64,000 bases of DNA from Tolypothrix sp. FACHB-123 (GCF_014697075.1 NZ_JACJRE010000012.1:88130-152129); one strand, 5' to 3'; counted from the stretch's first letter, positions 36,403 to 45,990 are shown. Notes: a model not told the origin generated them from the letters alone. Made by a program: numbers and translations.

Positions 36403-38490
36403 ATGAGCATTTCAACTTCTGTGCTGAGTGATCTGCTACAGTTCCTCCCCTACCTACGACCCCAGCTATATTTCAAGGCTTCACTAACGGCGCTCTCCCA
36501 TGCAATGGAAGACCAAGTTTTGGCGGCGACTTTAGTTCAGCCTTTGGTGATTGCTAGCTTCCAACGCGAGCGATTCTATCGCCAAGAAGCGCATCGCTAC
36601 CAACGCTTATCGGAGCGAAGTAACCAAATATACGTATTATCTGCACCAGAAACAGATTTTACGAATAGCTCAGAATATTATGAAAAAGTAGCTTTTGAGC
36701 CGGATGATGCCTTAAGCCAAGAATGGCATTTGGTGGTAATTTCAGATAACTATGCTACTTGCCTCGTCTGTAGGGAAAGCCTCGGCTCTATTGCCAAAAA
36801 TCAGCAGAATCCGGAAATGATACCGAGTCTGGATATGGATACAGCACGCAGGTTTGAGGGAATTTGGACATCAGAAAGAGGAGTCAGTCTCAAAGCAGCC
36901 CAATTACTACTAGAGAGAATTGTAATTTACAGACCAGATTTGGTTCCTAAAGTCGAAGAAGCACGCCAAAGGTTTGGCATTGGGAAACCAAAAATTGCAT
37001 CAACAGCAGAACAAAGCAGCAAATATGCTTGTGACATCGATACCGATCCGTTTGTGCAACGCTTGGTAACTTATCTGCAAGCTAGTCAGTATAAATTGCA
37101 TAAAGCTTATCGTTCGATTACAGCCCAAGCACGCAAAGAACAGTTAATTAACTCAATTAGTACTGCAATTAGGCGATCGCTCGATCCCCATGAAGTGTTG
37201 CAAATAGCTGCCCAAGAATTAGGACAGCACATGGGGGCGGGACGTTGTTTAATTTACCGCGCCCAAGCTACAGACGCCCAAGCCACCATTGAACATGAAT
37301 TTTTAAATCCAGGGGTTTCATCGGTATTAGGAGAAACTTGGCAACTAGAGCAAAATACCCTATTTCTGGAAATAGTCAAACAAGGCGAGGGAGTGTGCGT
37401 CAGTGATACCCTAGAAGATCCTTGGGTGATTGATTCGCGAATTTTATCAGCGATCGCTAAAAAATTTGATATTCGCTCTTGGCTAATTGAACCAGTATTT
37501 TATCAAGGGCGATTGCTCGGCATAGTAGAGTTACATTATTGCAATCCCTCCCCCCATGAATGTTTACCAGGGGAATTGGATTTAGTCAAAGCGATCGCTA
37601 CCCAAGTAGGCGCAGCTTTAATTCAAGCAGAGGCCTACGCCAACCTAGAAGAACTCAATCAGCAATTAGAAGCCCTAGATCGCACCCGCAGTAACCTGAT
37701 AGCCATTACCGGACACGAACTGCGTACCCCCCTATCGACAATTCAAGTTTGCCTCGAAAGCCTCGCCAGCGAGCCAGATATGCCGCTAGATTTACAGCAG
37801 GTAATGCTGGAAACTGCCCTGGCTGATTCCGAAAGAATGCGCAAACTAGTGCAAGATTTCTTAACACTTTCCAACTTAGAAAGTGGTCGCGTAGAGTGGC
37901 ATCCCGAATCGCTGACATTACAAGAATGTATAGACTTAGCTTTAAGTAGAATGCGGACTCGCCCCACCATTGAAAAACCGCCAGAAATTACCACGAATAT
38001 TGCCAAAAACCTGCCTTTAGTCAAAGCCGATGGCGATTGGCTGGTAGAAGTCATCGCCAAACTTGTAGACAACGCCTTTAAATTTACGCCTTCCCACGGC
38101 GACATTAGCATTAGCGCCATCCGCAACGACAAGCAAATGGTCGAAGTTACCGTAGCTGATACCGGACGGGGTATCGAACCCAATCGCCTAGAAATAGTCT
38201 TCGACAGATTTTATCAAGAAGAGGGCGCATTGCGTCGCAGTACAGGCGGTACAGGCTTGGGTTTGGCAATTTGTCGCCAAATTGTCAACGGCTGGGGTGG
38301 GGAAATTTGGGCGACTTCCAACGGCAAAGACCAAGGCAGCCAGTTTCACTTTACCATTCCCATTGTGCTGAGCAGCCCGGAACGAGGCAAGGGAGGAGGG
38401 CAGAAGAGCAAGGAGGTAAAGAAGAGGCAGGGGGGTAAAGAAGAGGCAGGGGGGCAGGGAGCAGGGGGTAGGGGGAAAGGAAATAATTGA
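36403..38490 (+). CDS. DICT-GAF sensor histidine kinase
   Basis: The protein has about 695 residues and no membrane span. Residues about 20-190 match the DICT sensory domain (LYFKASLTALSHAMEDQVLA, EWHLVVISDNYATCLVCRES), about 260-405 a GAF domain (AAQELGQHMGAGRCLIYRAQ), and the rest a kinase core with H-box AITGHELRTPLSTI, N-box LVDNAFKFTP, DTGRGI and GTGLGLAI. DICT domains occur with light- or redox-linked regulators. The last 35 residues are a Gly/Lys/Glu-rich tail encoded by a purine-rich intergenic-type repeat. ATG 36403 is preferred to TTG 36364. psaD follows in about 130 bases but is probably transcribed separately. Confidence 0.88.
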   Translation: MSISTSVLSDLLQFLPYLRPQLYFKASLTALSHAMEDQVLAATLVQPLVIASFQRERFYRQEAHRYQRLSERSNQIYVLSAPETDFTNSSEYYEKVAFEPDDALSQEWHLVVISDNYATCLVCRESLGSIAKNQQNPEMIPSLDMDTARRFEGIWTSERGVSLKAAQLLLERIVIYRPDLVPKVEEARQRFGIGKPKIASTAEQSSKYACDIDTDPFVQRLVTYLQASQYKLHKAYRSITAQARKEQLINSISTAIRRSLDPHEVLQIAAQELGQHMGAGRCLIYRAQATDAQATIEHEFLNPGVSSVLGETWQLEQNTLFLEIVKQGEGVCVSDTLEDPWVIDSRILSAIAKKFDIRSWLIEPVFYQGRLLGIVELHYCNPSPHECLPGELDLVKAIATQVGAALIQAEAYANLEELNQQLEALDRTRSNLIAITGHELRTPLSTIQVCLESLASEPDMPLDLQQVMLETALADSERMRKLVQDFLTLSNLESGRVEWHPESLTLQECIDLALSRMRTRPTIEKPPEITTNIAKNLPLVKADGDWLVEVIAKLVDNAFKFTPSHGDISISAIRNDKQMVEVTVADTGRGIEPNRLEIVFDRFYQEEGALRRSTGGTGLGLAICRQIVNGWGGEIWATSNGKDQGSQFHFTIPIVLSSPERGKGGGQKSKEVKKRQGGKEEAGGQGAGGRGKGNN

Positions 38491-38511
38491 CAACTGACAA
38501 CTGACAACTGA
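38487..38511. repeat. Heptanucleotide tract gacaact
   Basis: Three to four gacaact units right after the kinase stop codon, the complement of the array at 32501. Confidence 0.7.
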
Positions 38512-38619
38512 CCAATAACAACCAAAAAACGACTAAAAACTGTTACAGTCTATAACACGATTGCAACATGATCCGTTTGGCGGTGTTAGGATGCCCTAAA
38601 AACGTTGAGAGACTACTTT

Positions 38620-39039
38620 ATGGCAGAAGCACTTTCTGGAAAAACTCCGCTATTTGCTGGCAGCACTGGTGGCTTGCTGACAAAAGCAGCAACGGAAGAA
38701 AAGTACGCTATCACCTGGACTAGCCCCAAGGCTCAAGTTTTTGAATTGCCTACAGGTGGCGCTGCTACTATGCAAGAGGGTCAAAACCTGTTGTATATAG
38801 CTCGGAAAGAATATGGTATCGCTTTGGGCGGTCAACTCCGGAAGTTCAAAATCACCGACTACAAAATTTACCGGATTCTGCCTTCTGGTGAAACCACTAT
38901 GATTCACCCCGCTGATGGCGTATTCCCTGAAAAGGTAAACGCAGGCCGTGAGAAAGTCCGTTTTGTGCCACGCAACATTGGTAGCAACCCCAATCCATCT
39001 GCACTGAAGTTCAGCGGTAAATATACCTACGACGCTTAG
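38620..39039 (+). CDS. psaD: Photosystem I reaction-centre subunit II
   Basis: PsaD is the stromal subunit that docks ferredoxin on photosystem I. The 139 residues begin [20 protein letters not shown] and contain the strongly conserved [40 protein letters not shown] and the C-terminal [19 protein letters not shown]. The lysine-rich YRILPSGE region is involved in ferredoxin contact in the family. ATG 38620 is the start; a TTG 15 bases upstream only extends the frame. A possible -10 tataac lies at 38551-38556. trpE follows, a gene order I recall from other cyanobacteria. Confidence 0.97.
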   Translation: MAEALSGKTPLFAGSTGGLLTKAATEEKYAITWTSPKAQVFELPTGGAATMQEGQNLLYIARKEYGIALGGQLRKFKITDYKIYRILPSGETTMIHPADGVFPEKVNAGREKVRFVPRNIGSNPNPSALKFSGKYTYDA

Positions 39040-39062
39040 GTAATAGGTACTGGGAACTAGTA

Positions 39063-39090
39063 GGGACTAGGGACTAGGGACTAGGGACTA
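39063..39090. repeat. Heptanucleotide array gggacta, four copies
   Basis: Four perfect gggacta units between psaD and trpE, with a decayed fifth. Confidence 0.85.
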
Positions 39091-39201
39091 GGGGTTAGAG
39101 GTTGGAAAAGATTTTCTACCAATCGTTTATCCTTTATACTTATTTCTCTATGCCCTATTCCCTATACCCAAATGTTCCAATCCCCCATCCCTCAGTAGTT
39201 T

Positions 39202-40713
39202 ATGATTTTTCCCGATTTTTCTGAATTTTCCCAATTAGCTGCACAAGGTAACTTTGTTCCGGTATATCAGGAATGGGTAGCAGATCTCGATACACCAGTA
39301 TCTGCTTGGTATAAGGTTTGTGCTGGTCAGCCTTACAGCTTTTTATTGGAATCAGTAGAAGGTGGGGAAAAGCTCGGACGTTATAGTTTATTGGGCTGCG
39401 ATCCGTTGTGGGTGTTGGAAGCAAGGGGTGATAGTACAACTCAAACACACCGCGATGGTTCTCAGGAAGTTTTTGCAGGTGACCCCTTTACAGCTTTAGC
39501 GCAATGTCTGGAACCTTATAAACCAGTCAAATTACCCCAACTACCACCGGGAATTGGTGGGTTATTTGGTTTTTGGGGTTATGAATTAATTAATTGGATT
39601 GAACCCCGCGTACCCATTTACCCCCAAGATGAGAGAAATTTACCTGATGGGTTGTGGATGCAGGTAGATCACCTGTTAATTTTTGACCAGGTGAAGCGGA
39701 AAATTTGGGCGATCGCTTATGCTGATTTACGCGATCCGCAAGTAGATTTACAAGCAGCTTATCAACAAGCAGGCGATCGCGTGACGCAAATGCTCAATAA
39801 GTTATCTCTGCCATTATCACCAGAGAAAACCCAATTTGCATGGACGCCTCCTGGTAACAAAAAAGCCACAGCAACAGAATATAACAGTAATTTTACGCGC
39901 CCAGAATTTTGCGCCAGCGTCCAAAAAGCTAAAGATTACATCAAAGCAGGCGATATCTTTCAAGTCGTCATTTCTCAGCGATTATCTACAGAATATACAG
40001 GCGACCCCTTCGCCCTTTACCGTTCCCTACGGCAGATAAATCCTTCGCCTTATATGGCTTACTTTAACTTCCAGGATTGGCAAATTATCGGTTCTAGTCC
40101 AGAAGTAATGGTAAAAGCCGAACGCGATCGCGATGGATACACAATCGCTACAGTCCGTCCAATTGCGGGAACGCGCCCTAGAGGGAAAACTAGTAAGGAA
40201 GATGCAGCATTAGCCGAAGATTTGCTCCAAGACCCCAAAGAAGTGGCAGAACATGTCATGCTAGTGGACTTAGGGCGAAATGATTTAGGGCGAGTTTGCC
40301 AAAGCGGTAGCGTGAGAGTTGATGAGTTAATGGTAGTAGAACGCTACTCTCATGTTATGCATATTGTCAGTAATGTGGTAGGTAAATTAGCCACTGATAA
40401 AACAGCATGGGATTTACTGAAAGCTTGTTTTCCGGCGGGAACAGTTAGCGGTGCGCCAAAAATTCGGGCGATGGAGATTATCCACGAATTAGAACCAAGC
40501 CGTCGCGGGGTTTATTCTGGCGTTTATGGCTATTATGACTTTGAAGGACAATTAAATAGTGCGATCGCCATTCGGACAATGGTAGTTCGCGATCGCACCG
40601 TCACCGTCCAAGCCGGTGCGGGTTTAGTAGCTGATTCCGAACCTGAAAAAGAGTATGAAGAAACCCTCAATAAAGCCAGAGGTTTGTTAGAAGCGATTCG
40701 TTGTTTGCGTTAA
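39202..40713 (+). CDS. trpE: Anthranilate synthase component I
   Basis: The enzyme makes anthranilate from chorismate, the first step to tryptophan. The 503 residues show the N-terminal feedback domain (SAWYKVCAGQPYSFLLESVE, LGRYSLLGCDP) and the chorismate-binding domain: GDIFQVVISQRLS, SSPEVMVK, RPIAGTRPRGKT, MLVDLGRNDLGRV and FPAGTVSGAPKIRAMEII. The LESxE segment matches the tryptophan-binding site of feedback-sensitive enzymes. No trpG or other trp gene is nearby, as is common in cyanobacteria. ATG 39202. The Rpn-like gene follows after 21 bases. Confidence 0.95.
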   Translation: MIFPDFSEFSQLAAQGNFVPVYQEWVADLDTPVSAWYKVCAGQPYSFLLESVEGGEKLGRYSLLGCDPLWVLEARGDSTTQTHRDGSQEVFAGDPFTALAQCLEPYKPVKLPQLPPGIGGLFGFWGYELINWIEPRVPIYPQDERNLPDGLWMQVDHLLIFDQVKRKIWAIAYADLRDPQVDLQAAYQQAGDRVTQMLNKLSLPLSPEKTQFAWTPPGNKKATATEYNSNFTRPEFCASVQKAKDYIKAGDIFQVVISQRLSTEYTGDPFALYRSLRQINPSPYMAYFNFQDWQIIGSSPEVMVKAERDRDGYTIATVRPIAGTRPRGKTSKEDAALAEDLLQDPKEVAEHVMLVDLGRNDLGRVCQSGSVRVDELMVVERYSHVMHIVSNVVGKLATDKTAWDLLKACFPAGTVSGAPKIRAMEIIHELEPSRRGVYSGVYGYYDFEGQLNSAIAIRTMVVRDRTVTVQAGAGLVADSEPEKEYEETLNKARGLLEAIRCLR

Positions 40714-40734
40714 ACAAACCACGCCAAAAAGAAA

Positions 40735-41667
40735 ATGACTAGGTTTCTCTACGATCAGTTTGCCAAAGATTATCTGACAGAACTCTTACAACCCTTAGGG
40801 GAAGTAGATACGAGTCGAAAAGTAGCGGCGGAAATCCGCGAAATAGACGTATATTTCACACCGACAACCCAATTAACCAGCGATACAATAGAATTAGGGC
40901 TGCTAGGAAAACTTGCAGCTACACCTGCATTAATTGAACCCTTTAGAAATGCAGCGACAATTGCGGAAATTCGTAGTTGTCTGAATAAATTATTTGATAT
41001 CTTTGCTGAGTCAAAGCGTCAATCTAAAGTAGAGAAAAAGCAAATTGCTGAATCAGATTTACCTAAATTGTGGATTTTGTCGCCAACAGCCTCTGAAGGG
41101 ATATTAAATGGTTTTAGAACCAACTTAGATATAGAAAATTGGGGAGTAGGAATACATTTTTTCGGAGATTATTTCCGTACCGCAATTGTCGCCATTCATC
41201 AATTACCCGTTACCCAGGAAACACTATGGTTAAGAATTTTAGGTAAAGGAAGAGTTCAGCAACAAGCGATAGATGAACTAGAAGCACTTCCGCCAACAAA
41301 TCCCTTACGTGCGAGAGCAATCGATTTATTATTAAATTTGAAGACTACATTGGAAGTTAATCAAAATATCGACCAAGAAGATAGAGAGTTAATTATGCGC
41401 TTATCTCCTATTTATGAACAAAAATTAGCAGAATCTAAACAAGCCGGAATTCAAGAAGGAATTCAAGCCGGAATTCAAGCCGGAATTCAGCAAGGCGTAA
41501 ATGCAGAACGTCGTCGAGTTATAGAAAATTTACTGCGCATTAGGTTTGGTGTTTTAAATGATGATTTAACCAGGATTATTGAACCTTTATCATTATTATC
41601 ACCGGAAGAATTTACTCCTTTATTACTGCAATTATCACCACAAGAATTAATGGATAGATTTTTGTAA
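40735..41667 (+). CDS. Rpn/YhgA-like PD-(D/E)XK family protein
   Basis: The protein has 310 residues. The N-terminus (FLYDQFAKDYLTELLQPLGE, VDTSRKVAAEIREIDVYFTP) resembles the nuclease-like Rpn/YhgA or DUF4351-type proteins abundant in cyanobacteria. The acidic EIDVYF could be part of the nuclease core, but the full D-(D/E)xK set is not obvious. A Gly-Ile-Gln repeat near residue 240 (AGIQEGIQAGIQAGIQQG) is encoded by 12-base tandem units. The C-terminus (LRIRFGVLNDDLTRIIEPLS) is typical of the group. It follows trpE by 21 bases and may be co-transcribed. Function unknown; homologues promote recombination in E. coli. Confidence 0.7.
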   Translation: MTRFLYDQFAKDYLTELLQPLGEVDTSRKVAAEIREIDVYFTPTTQLTSDTIELGLLGKLAATPALIEPFRNAATIAEIRSCLNKLFDIFAESKRQSKVEKKQIAESDLPKLWILSPTASEGILNGFRTNLDIENWGVGIHFFGDYFRTAIVAIHQLPVTQETLWLRILGKGRVQQQAIDELEALPPTNPLRARAIDLLLNLKTTLEVNQNIDQEDRELIMRLSPIYEQKLAESKQAGIQEGIQAGIQAGIQQGVNAERRRVIENLLRIRFGVLNDDLTRIIEPLSLLSPEEFTPLLLQLSPQELMDRFL

Positions 41668-41729
41668 AAGAATTCAGTATTTATTACTGAATTCTTTAAA
41701 AGAAAGTACTCGTTGATTGCTGATAATTG

Positions 41730-43067
41730 TTATTCAACATGAGGAAATATTGCTAAATCTGTCATCGGATCAAAAAAGTGGATTTTCTCAGGAATGAGGG
41801 ATAACCAAAGTTGATCGCCTACATTTACTAATCTTTCTGGTGGAACGCGCACTTGTAGGTAATCGTTCGTATTTTGAGCAAAACCTGATTCGCCAAGTCT
41901 AGCGCTGATAAAGCTATCGTTGCCTAAATTTTCTACTAAATCTACTAGCACGGGCAGATTTTTGGTAGCGGGTACGCTAACAGTAAAATGTTCTGGACGC
42001 ACGCCTAAAATTAAAGTTTGTCCATCATATTTTTGTAAGGCGCTTCCCCAAATTTCTGGGAGAGTGAGACGAAATTGAGAATGGGTAATTAATAAAGGTG
42101 CATGAAATTCTACAGGAATGAAATTCATTGGTGGTGAACCAATAAATTCAGCGACAAAGCGATTGGTTGGACGATTATAAAGTTCTAAAGGCGAAGCAAC
42201 TTGCTGAATTTGTCCCTGATTCATAATCGCAATGCGATCGCCCATTGTCATCGCTTCGGTTTGATCGTGGGTGACGTAAATTGTCGTCGTCCCTAATTGG
42301 CGCTGTAATTTGACAATTTGAGCGCGGGTTTCTGCACGTAATTTCGCGTCTAAATTAGATAATGGCTCATCCATTAAGAATACTTGGGGATTACGGGCGA
42401 TCGCTCTTCCTAAGGCTACCCTTTGTCTTTGTCCCCCCGAAAGCTGTTTGGGTAGGCGATTCAGCAAGGTTTCAATTTGTAATAATTGCGCCACATTCCG
42501 CACCCGCCGATCTACTTCCCGTTCCTTGTGAGAAATGTAACGCAGTCCTTTCGGTAGCGATCTCGTTATCCCCACAAATAAATTTTCTGCCCAAGTTGAT
42601 AAAGTAGATGCGGAGATAGGAAACCGGGAAGAATTGGCAATTTCTGCATCTTCTCTTTCCCTACTGTCAAAACGACGCCGCAGTCCAAAGGCGATATTGT
42701 CATACACTGACATGTGAGGATAAAGGGCGTAATTTTGAAACACCATTGCGATGTCGCGTTCCTTTGGTGGTAAATCGTTCACTAAGCGATCGCCTACCCA
42801 AATATTACCGCCCGTCATCGTTTCTAAACCGGCAATTAACCGCAGCAGGGTACTTTTACCACAACCAGAAGGCCCCACCAATACCATAAATTCCCCATCA
42901 GCGATGGTGAGGTTAATTCGCCGCAGGACATTGATATTATCTGCACGTTCTCGCTGTGCATCAGTTTTTTTACCAGAGGATGAAGCCGTTGAGGTTGGCT
43001 CGGCAATACTTTCCCCTTTACGTGGGGGGAAACTTTTATAAATATTTTCTAAGACAACTTGAGACAC
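41730..43067 (-). CDS. Sugar ABC transporter ATPase, MalK/UgpC type
   Basis: The protein has 445 residues. The ATPase domain shows Walker A GPSGCGKST (about 65-73), Q-loop MVFQNYALYPHMSV, signature LSGGQRQRVALGRAIA, Walker B VFLMDEPLSNLD and switch His TIYVTHDQTEAM. A C-terminal TOBE/MOP-like domain (LILGVRPEHFTVSV) is typical of MalK-type subunits that energise CUT1 sugar uptake. Two insertions are unusual: residues 15-43, and about 50 residues (131-180) between GLR and the REVDRRVRN helix. No permease or binding protein is nearby, so it may serve several systems, as MsmK does. The start is GTG at 43067. Confidence 0.9.
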   Translation of the reverse strand: MSQVVLENIYKSFPPRKGESIAEPTSTASSSGKKTDAQRERADNINVLRRINLTIADGEFMVLVGPSGCGKSTLLRLIAGLETMTGGNIWVGDRLVNDLPPKERDIAMVFQNYALYPHMSVYDNIAFGLRRRFDSREREDAEIANSSRFPISASTLSTWAENLFVGITRSLPKGLRYISHKEREVDRRVRNVAQLLQIETLLNRLPKQLSGGQRQRVALGRAIARNPQVFLMDEPLSNLDAKLRAETRAQIVKLQRQLGTTTIYVTHDQTEAMTMGDRIAIMNQGQIQQVASPLELYNRPTNRFVAEFIGSPPMNFIPVEFHAPLLITHSQFRLTLPEIWGSALQKYDGQTLILGVRPEHFTVSVPATKNLPVLVDLVENLGNDSFISARLGESGFAQNTNDYLQVRVPPERLVNVGDQLWLSLIPEKIHFFDPMTDLAIFPHVE

Positions 43068-43086
43068 GAGTATTAATGATTCTTAT

Positions 43087-43146
43087 TGGGCATGGGGCAT
43101 TGGGCATGGGGCATTGGGCATTAGGCAACTGACAACTGACAACTAA
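43087..43146. repeat. Heptanucleotide tracts gggcatt/gggcatg and gacaact
   Basis: Two heptamer families lie side by side between divergent genes. Confidence 0.8.
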
Positions 43147-43264
43147 CAATTGAGAGTTTAGCGCTGATCTTACAGGTTACAGCTGAATACGAAAAGTTAA
43201 AAAAGTAGCTCGTAGCCATAAAAGCAAACTAACGTTAATTTTAGGACTTTCTGAAGGTCAGCTT

Positions 43265-44506
43265 ATGACTAACTCTTTATCTGAAAATCCTGCCCATGAT
43301 ATTCATGACATTATAGATGTCCAAACCACTGATTGTTGTATTGTTGGTGGTGGCCCGGCTGGGGCTGTATTGGCTTTATTATTAGCCCGTCAAGGGATTC
43401 CGGTGATGCTGTTGGAAGCACACAAGGACTTCGATCGCGATTTTCGCGGTGACACCATTCACCCATCTGTAATGGAGATTATGGCGGAATTGGGTTTGAG
43501 CGATCGCTTGTTGGCGCTCCCCCATAGTAAAATTCGCCAGCTACGCATTCAAACTGCTGAAGATAGCGTGACTTTGGCAGATTTTAGCCACCTAAAAACC
43601 AATTACCCCTACATCACCATGCTTCCTCAAGTGAAATTCTTGGAATTTATTACCCAGGAAGCTCAAAAATACCCCAGTTTTCAGTTAGTTATGGGGGCGA
43701 ATGTTCAAGAATTAATTATGCAAGATGGCGTAGTTGCCGGTGTACGCTATCGGGGAGGCGGTGGTTGGCATGAAATTCGCGCAAAACTTACTGTAGGTGC
43801 AGATGGACGCCATTCCAAGCTGAGACAACTGGGTGGTTTTGAGTCTGTGGAAACTTCCCCACCAATGGATGTGCTGTGGTTTCGCCTTCCCCGTCAACCA
43901 GAAGACGCAGAAGGGGGAATGGGAAGGATTGCTAAAGGACACATTCTCGTGATGCTGGATCGAGGTGAAGAATGGCAAATTGCTTATGTCATTCCTAAAG
44001 GCGGCTATCAACAACTACGCACTGCGGGTTTAGAGGAGTTAAAAAAATCTGTAGTTGAAGTTGTACCAGAATTAGGCGCTCGCATCTCTAATTTACATGA
44101 TTGGTCACAAGTAGCTTTTCTTTCCGTCGAATCCAGCCGCGTTAAGCGTTGGTATCGTCCCGGATTGCTATTGATTGGCGATGCAGCCCATGTCATGTCC
44201 CCCGTTGGTGGTGTGGGGATTAACTACGCCATTCAAGATGCTGTGATTGCAGCAAATGCGTTGGCGAAGCCCCTAAAAAATCAAAATTTACAACTCAAAG
44301 ATTTAGCAAAAGTCCAAAACCAAAGAGAATTACCCACAAGAATCATCCAAGCATTTCAAACCTTCATCCAAAAACAAATATTTGCCCGCATACTCACATC
44401 CGATCAGACTTTTCAACCGCCAGCATTCCTCCGCCTACCCATCCTGCGCGACTTCCCCGCCCGATTAATTGGTTTGGGCGTGTTTCCAGTTCATGTGGAA
44501 GTTTAA
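43265..44506 (+). CDS. FAD-dependent monooxygenase (UbiH/PHBH type)
   Basis: The protein has 413 residues of the group A flavin monooxygenases. The FAD-binding motif is CCIVGGGPAGAVLALLLARQ with the ribose-binding EAHKDFDRDFRGDTI. The DG motif is TVGADGRHSKLRQLGG, and the second FAD motif is GLLLIGDAAHVMSPVGGVGI followed by NYAIQDA. The family hydroxylates aromatic rings or related substrates with NAD(P)H. The substrate is not clear. It is divergent from the ABC ATPase and has ATG at 43265. Confidence 0.88.
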   Translation: MTNSLSENPAHDIHDIIDVQTTDCCIVGGGPAGAVLALLLARQGIPVMLLEAHKDFDRDFRGDTIHPSVMEIMAELGLSDRLLALPHSKIRQLRIQTAEDSVTLADFSHLKTNYPYITMLPQVKFLEFITQEAQKYPSFQLVMGANVQELIMQDGVVAGVRYRGGGGWHEIRAKLTVGADGRHSKLRQLGGFESVETSPPMDVLWFRLPRQPEDAEGGMGRIAKGHILVMLDRGEEWQIAYVIPKGGYQQLRTAGLEELKKSVVEVVPELGARISNLHDWSQVAFLSVESSRVKRWYRPGLLLIGDAAHVMSPVGGVGINYAIQDAVIAANALAKPLKNQNLQLKDLAKVQNQRELPTRIIQAFQTFIQKQIFARILTSDQTFQPPAFLRLPILRDFPARLIGLGVFPVHVEV

Positions 44507-44510
44507 TTTG

Positions 44511-44555
44511 GACATGGGGCATGGGGCATTGGGCATGGGACATGGGGCATTGGGC
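44511..44555. repeat. Heptanucleotide tract gggcatg/gggcatt
   Basis: Five to six imperfect heptamers right after the oxygenase stop codon. Confidence 0.75.
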
Positions 44556-44640
44556 GGGGTTTCCCCTCCCTTTACGACGATGTATGACAATGAATCATTG
44601 ATTTAATTGGTATATTCGTGACCTTTCAGGCTAGGAAGTC

Positions 44641-44865
44641 AAAATTTCACCCTCAAAGGCTCAACTTTCACCCTCAAAGGCTCAACTTCCATGCTCAAAG
44701 GCTCAACTTTCACCCTCAAAGGCTCAAACTTCACCCTCAAAGGCTCAACTTCCAGCCTCAAAGGCTCAACTTTCATGCTCAAAGACTCAAACTTCAACCT
44801 CAAAGGCTCAAACTTCAACCTCAAAGGCTCAACTTCCATGTTCAAAGGCTCAACCTTCTCCCTCA
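44641..44865. repeat. 21-bp tandem repeat, ten copies
   Basis: Ten units of 21 bases (type caactttcaccctcaaaggc plus t) with changes only in the middle (ttcac, ttccatg, ttcaac), plus a decayed eleventh. Frames through it give heptapeptides (HPQRLNF on plus, VEPLRVK on minus), but none has a start signal or flanking coding sequence. Confidence 0.9.
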
Positions 44866-45227
44866 TTGCACCAAAAATTGTGTCTTTCTTATCTGTGTTA
44901 TCGCCACAATCTCCAATTCCTAATTCCCAAAAATAATTCTTGCCTCATTCCACTAGATTAATGGTACAATTATACTACTCAGTTGTAGAATTCAATGCTT
45001 GCTCTAGTCAGGCGAAGGGTGCGTAAGCATCCATCGCTTGGCTTTTATGTTAAAACTGTCTAGATATAAAGAATGTATATTCAAAAATGCCAAAGTTAAC
45101 AATATATAGATGGTAGTTAACGCTAGTCAATCACGACAAAATATCACAACCAAACATGAAAATCTCTCTTCCCTAGTCCCTAGTCCCTATTTTCTACACA
45201 GCAAGTTCGATTATCAGGAGGATTTTA
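44866..45227. other. Intergenic region before the ssb-like gene
   Basis: About 360 bases with no gene. It ends in tagtccctagtccctat, a complement of the gggacta heptamer, and the Shine-Dalgarno aggagg of the ssb-like gene. Confidence 0.5.
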
Positions 45228-45800
45228 ATGAATAGCTGCGTTTTGATGGCGGAAATCGTCCAAGAACCACAACTACGCTATACGCCAGATCAATTGGCGG
45301 TGACGGAAATGCTTGTGCAATTTCCCAATTCCCAAAAACCAGAAGATGCACCAGCTACTTTGAAAGTTGTAGGTTGGGGTAACTTAGCTACGGAAATTCA
45401 GCAAAACTATCATCAAGGCGATCGCGTCATTTTGGTAGGAAGATTAGGGATGAATACTATCGATCGTCCCGAAGGATTTAAAGAAAAACGGGCTGAATTG
45501 ACAGTACAGCAAATTCAAAATATCGGTGGTAGTTTCAATCTCAATACACCACCAATGACAGAAACTTACTCTCGTCCGCCAGCTACCGCCCCTGTCGCCC
45601 CTGTAGTCTCTACTCCGCCACAGACACAGACAAGTGCAGCTAATTACGAATCACCTCGTCCCGCACCAGCCCCAGCTACACCAAAAGCTAACGTTGCGCC
45701 GAGAGTCAGCAATCCCGAACCTGCACCTCAACCAGCAACTTTTGAACGGACTACTTATACCCCAGTGGAAGAACCAAATATTGATGACATTCCCTTTTAG
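45228..45800 (+). CDS. Single-stranded DNA-binding protein-like
   Basis: The protein has 190 residues. The OB-fold reads NSCVLMAEIVQEPQLRYTPD, ATLKVVGWGNLATEIQQNYH and GDRVILVGRLGMNTIDRPEG. A Pro/Ala/Thr-rich linker leads to the tip NIDDIPF, the acidic C-terminal tail by which SSB proteins recruit replication and repair partners. It is a divergent cyanobacterial SSB paralogue, longer in its linker, and not certainly the housekeeping copy. ATG 45228 has aggagg at ideal distance. Confidence 0.87.
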   Translation: MNSCVLMAEIVQEPQLRYTPDQLAVTEMLVQFPNSQKPEDAPATLKVVGWGNLATEIQQNYHQGDRVILVGRLGMNTIDRPEGFKEKRAELTVQQIQNIGGSFNLNTPPMTETYSRPPATAPVAPVVSTPPQTQTSAANYESPRPAPAPATPKANVAPRVSNPEPAPQPATFERTTYTPVEEPNIDDIPF

Positions 45801-45834
45801 TATTCCACTACATCAATAATTTATGGATCGTTGC

Positions 45835-45897
45835 TAACGGATGTTAGGGATAATTGCTTCGATAAAAGCGAAGTTAAACTATTCCTCACATCCGTTA
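45835..45897. repeat. Nested inverted-repeat element after the ssb-like gene
   Basis: Outer arms taacggatgt and acatccgtta pair perfectly over 10 bases and enclose a second hairpin (cttcg/cgaag). No T tract. It lies between the ssb-like gene and the ABC ATPase and may be a 3' structure or a small dispersed element. Confidence 0.6.
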
Positions 45898-45990
45898 TAT
45901 TTTTATTGATTGTTTTGTAATTGAGAACTGATCGCTTAAAATCACTGTTAAACTCCAAATAACTATTGGCAAAACTTATAACTTACTTCC

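Noticed and set aside
44641-44865. Possible CRISPR array
   Set aside because: The units are contiguous 21-mers without unique spacers; the same holds for 6695 and 53688. No cas genes are present.
44618-44936. Frames through the 44.6-kb array on both strands (HPQRLNF and VEPLRVK heptapeptides)
   Set aside because: A 21-bp array stays open in most frames automatically. No ribosome site or flanking coding sequence is present.
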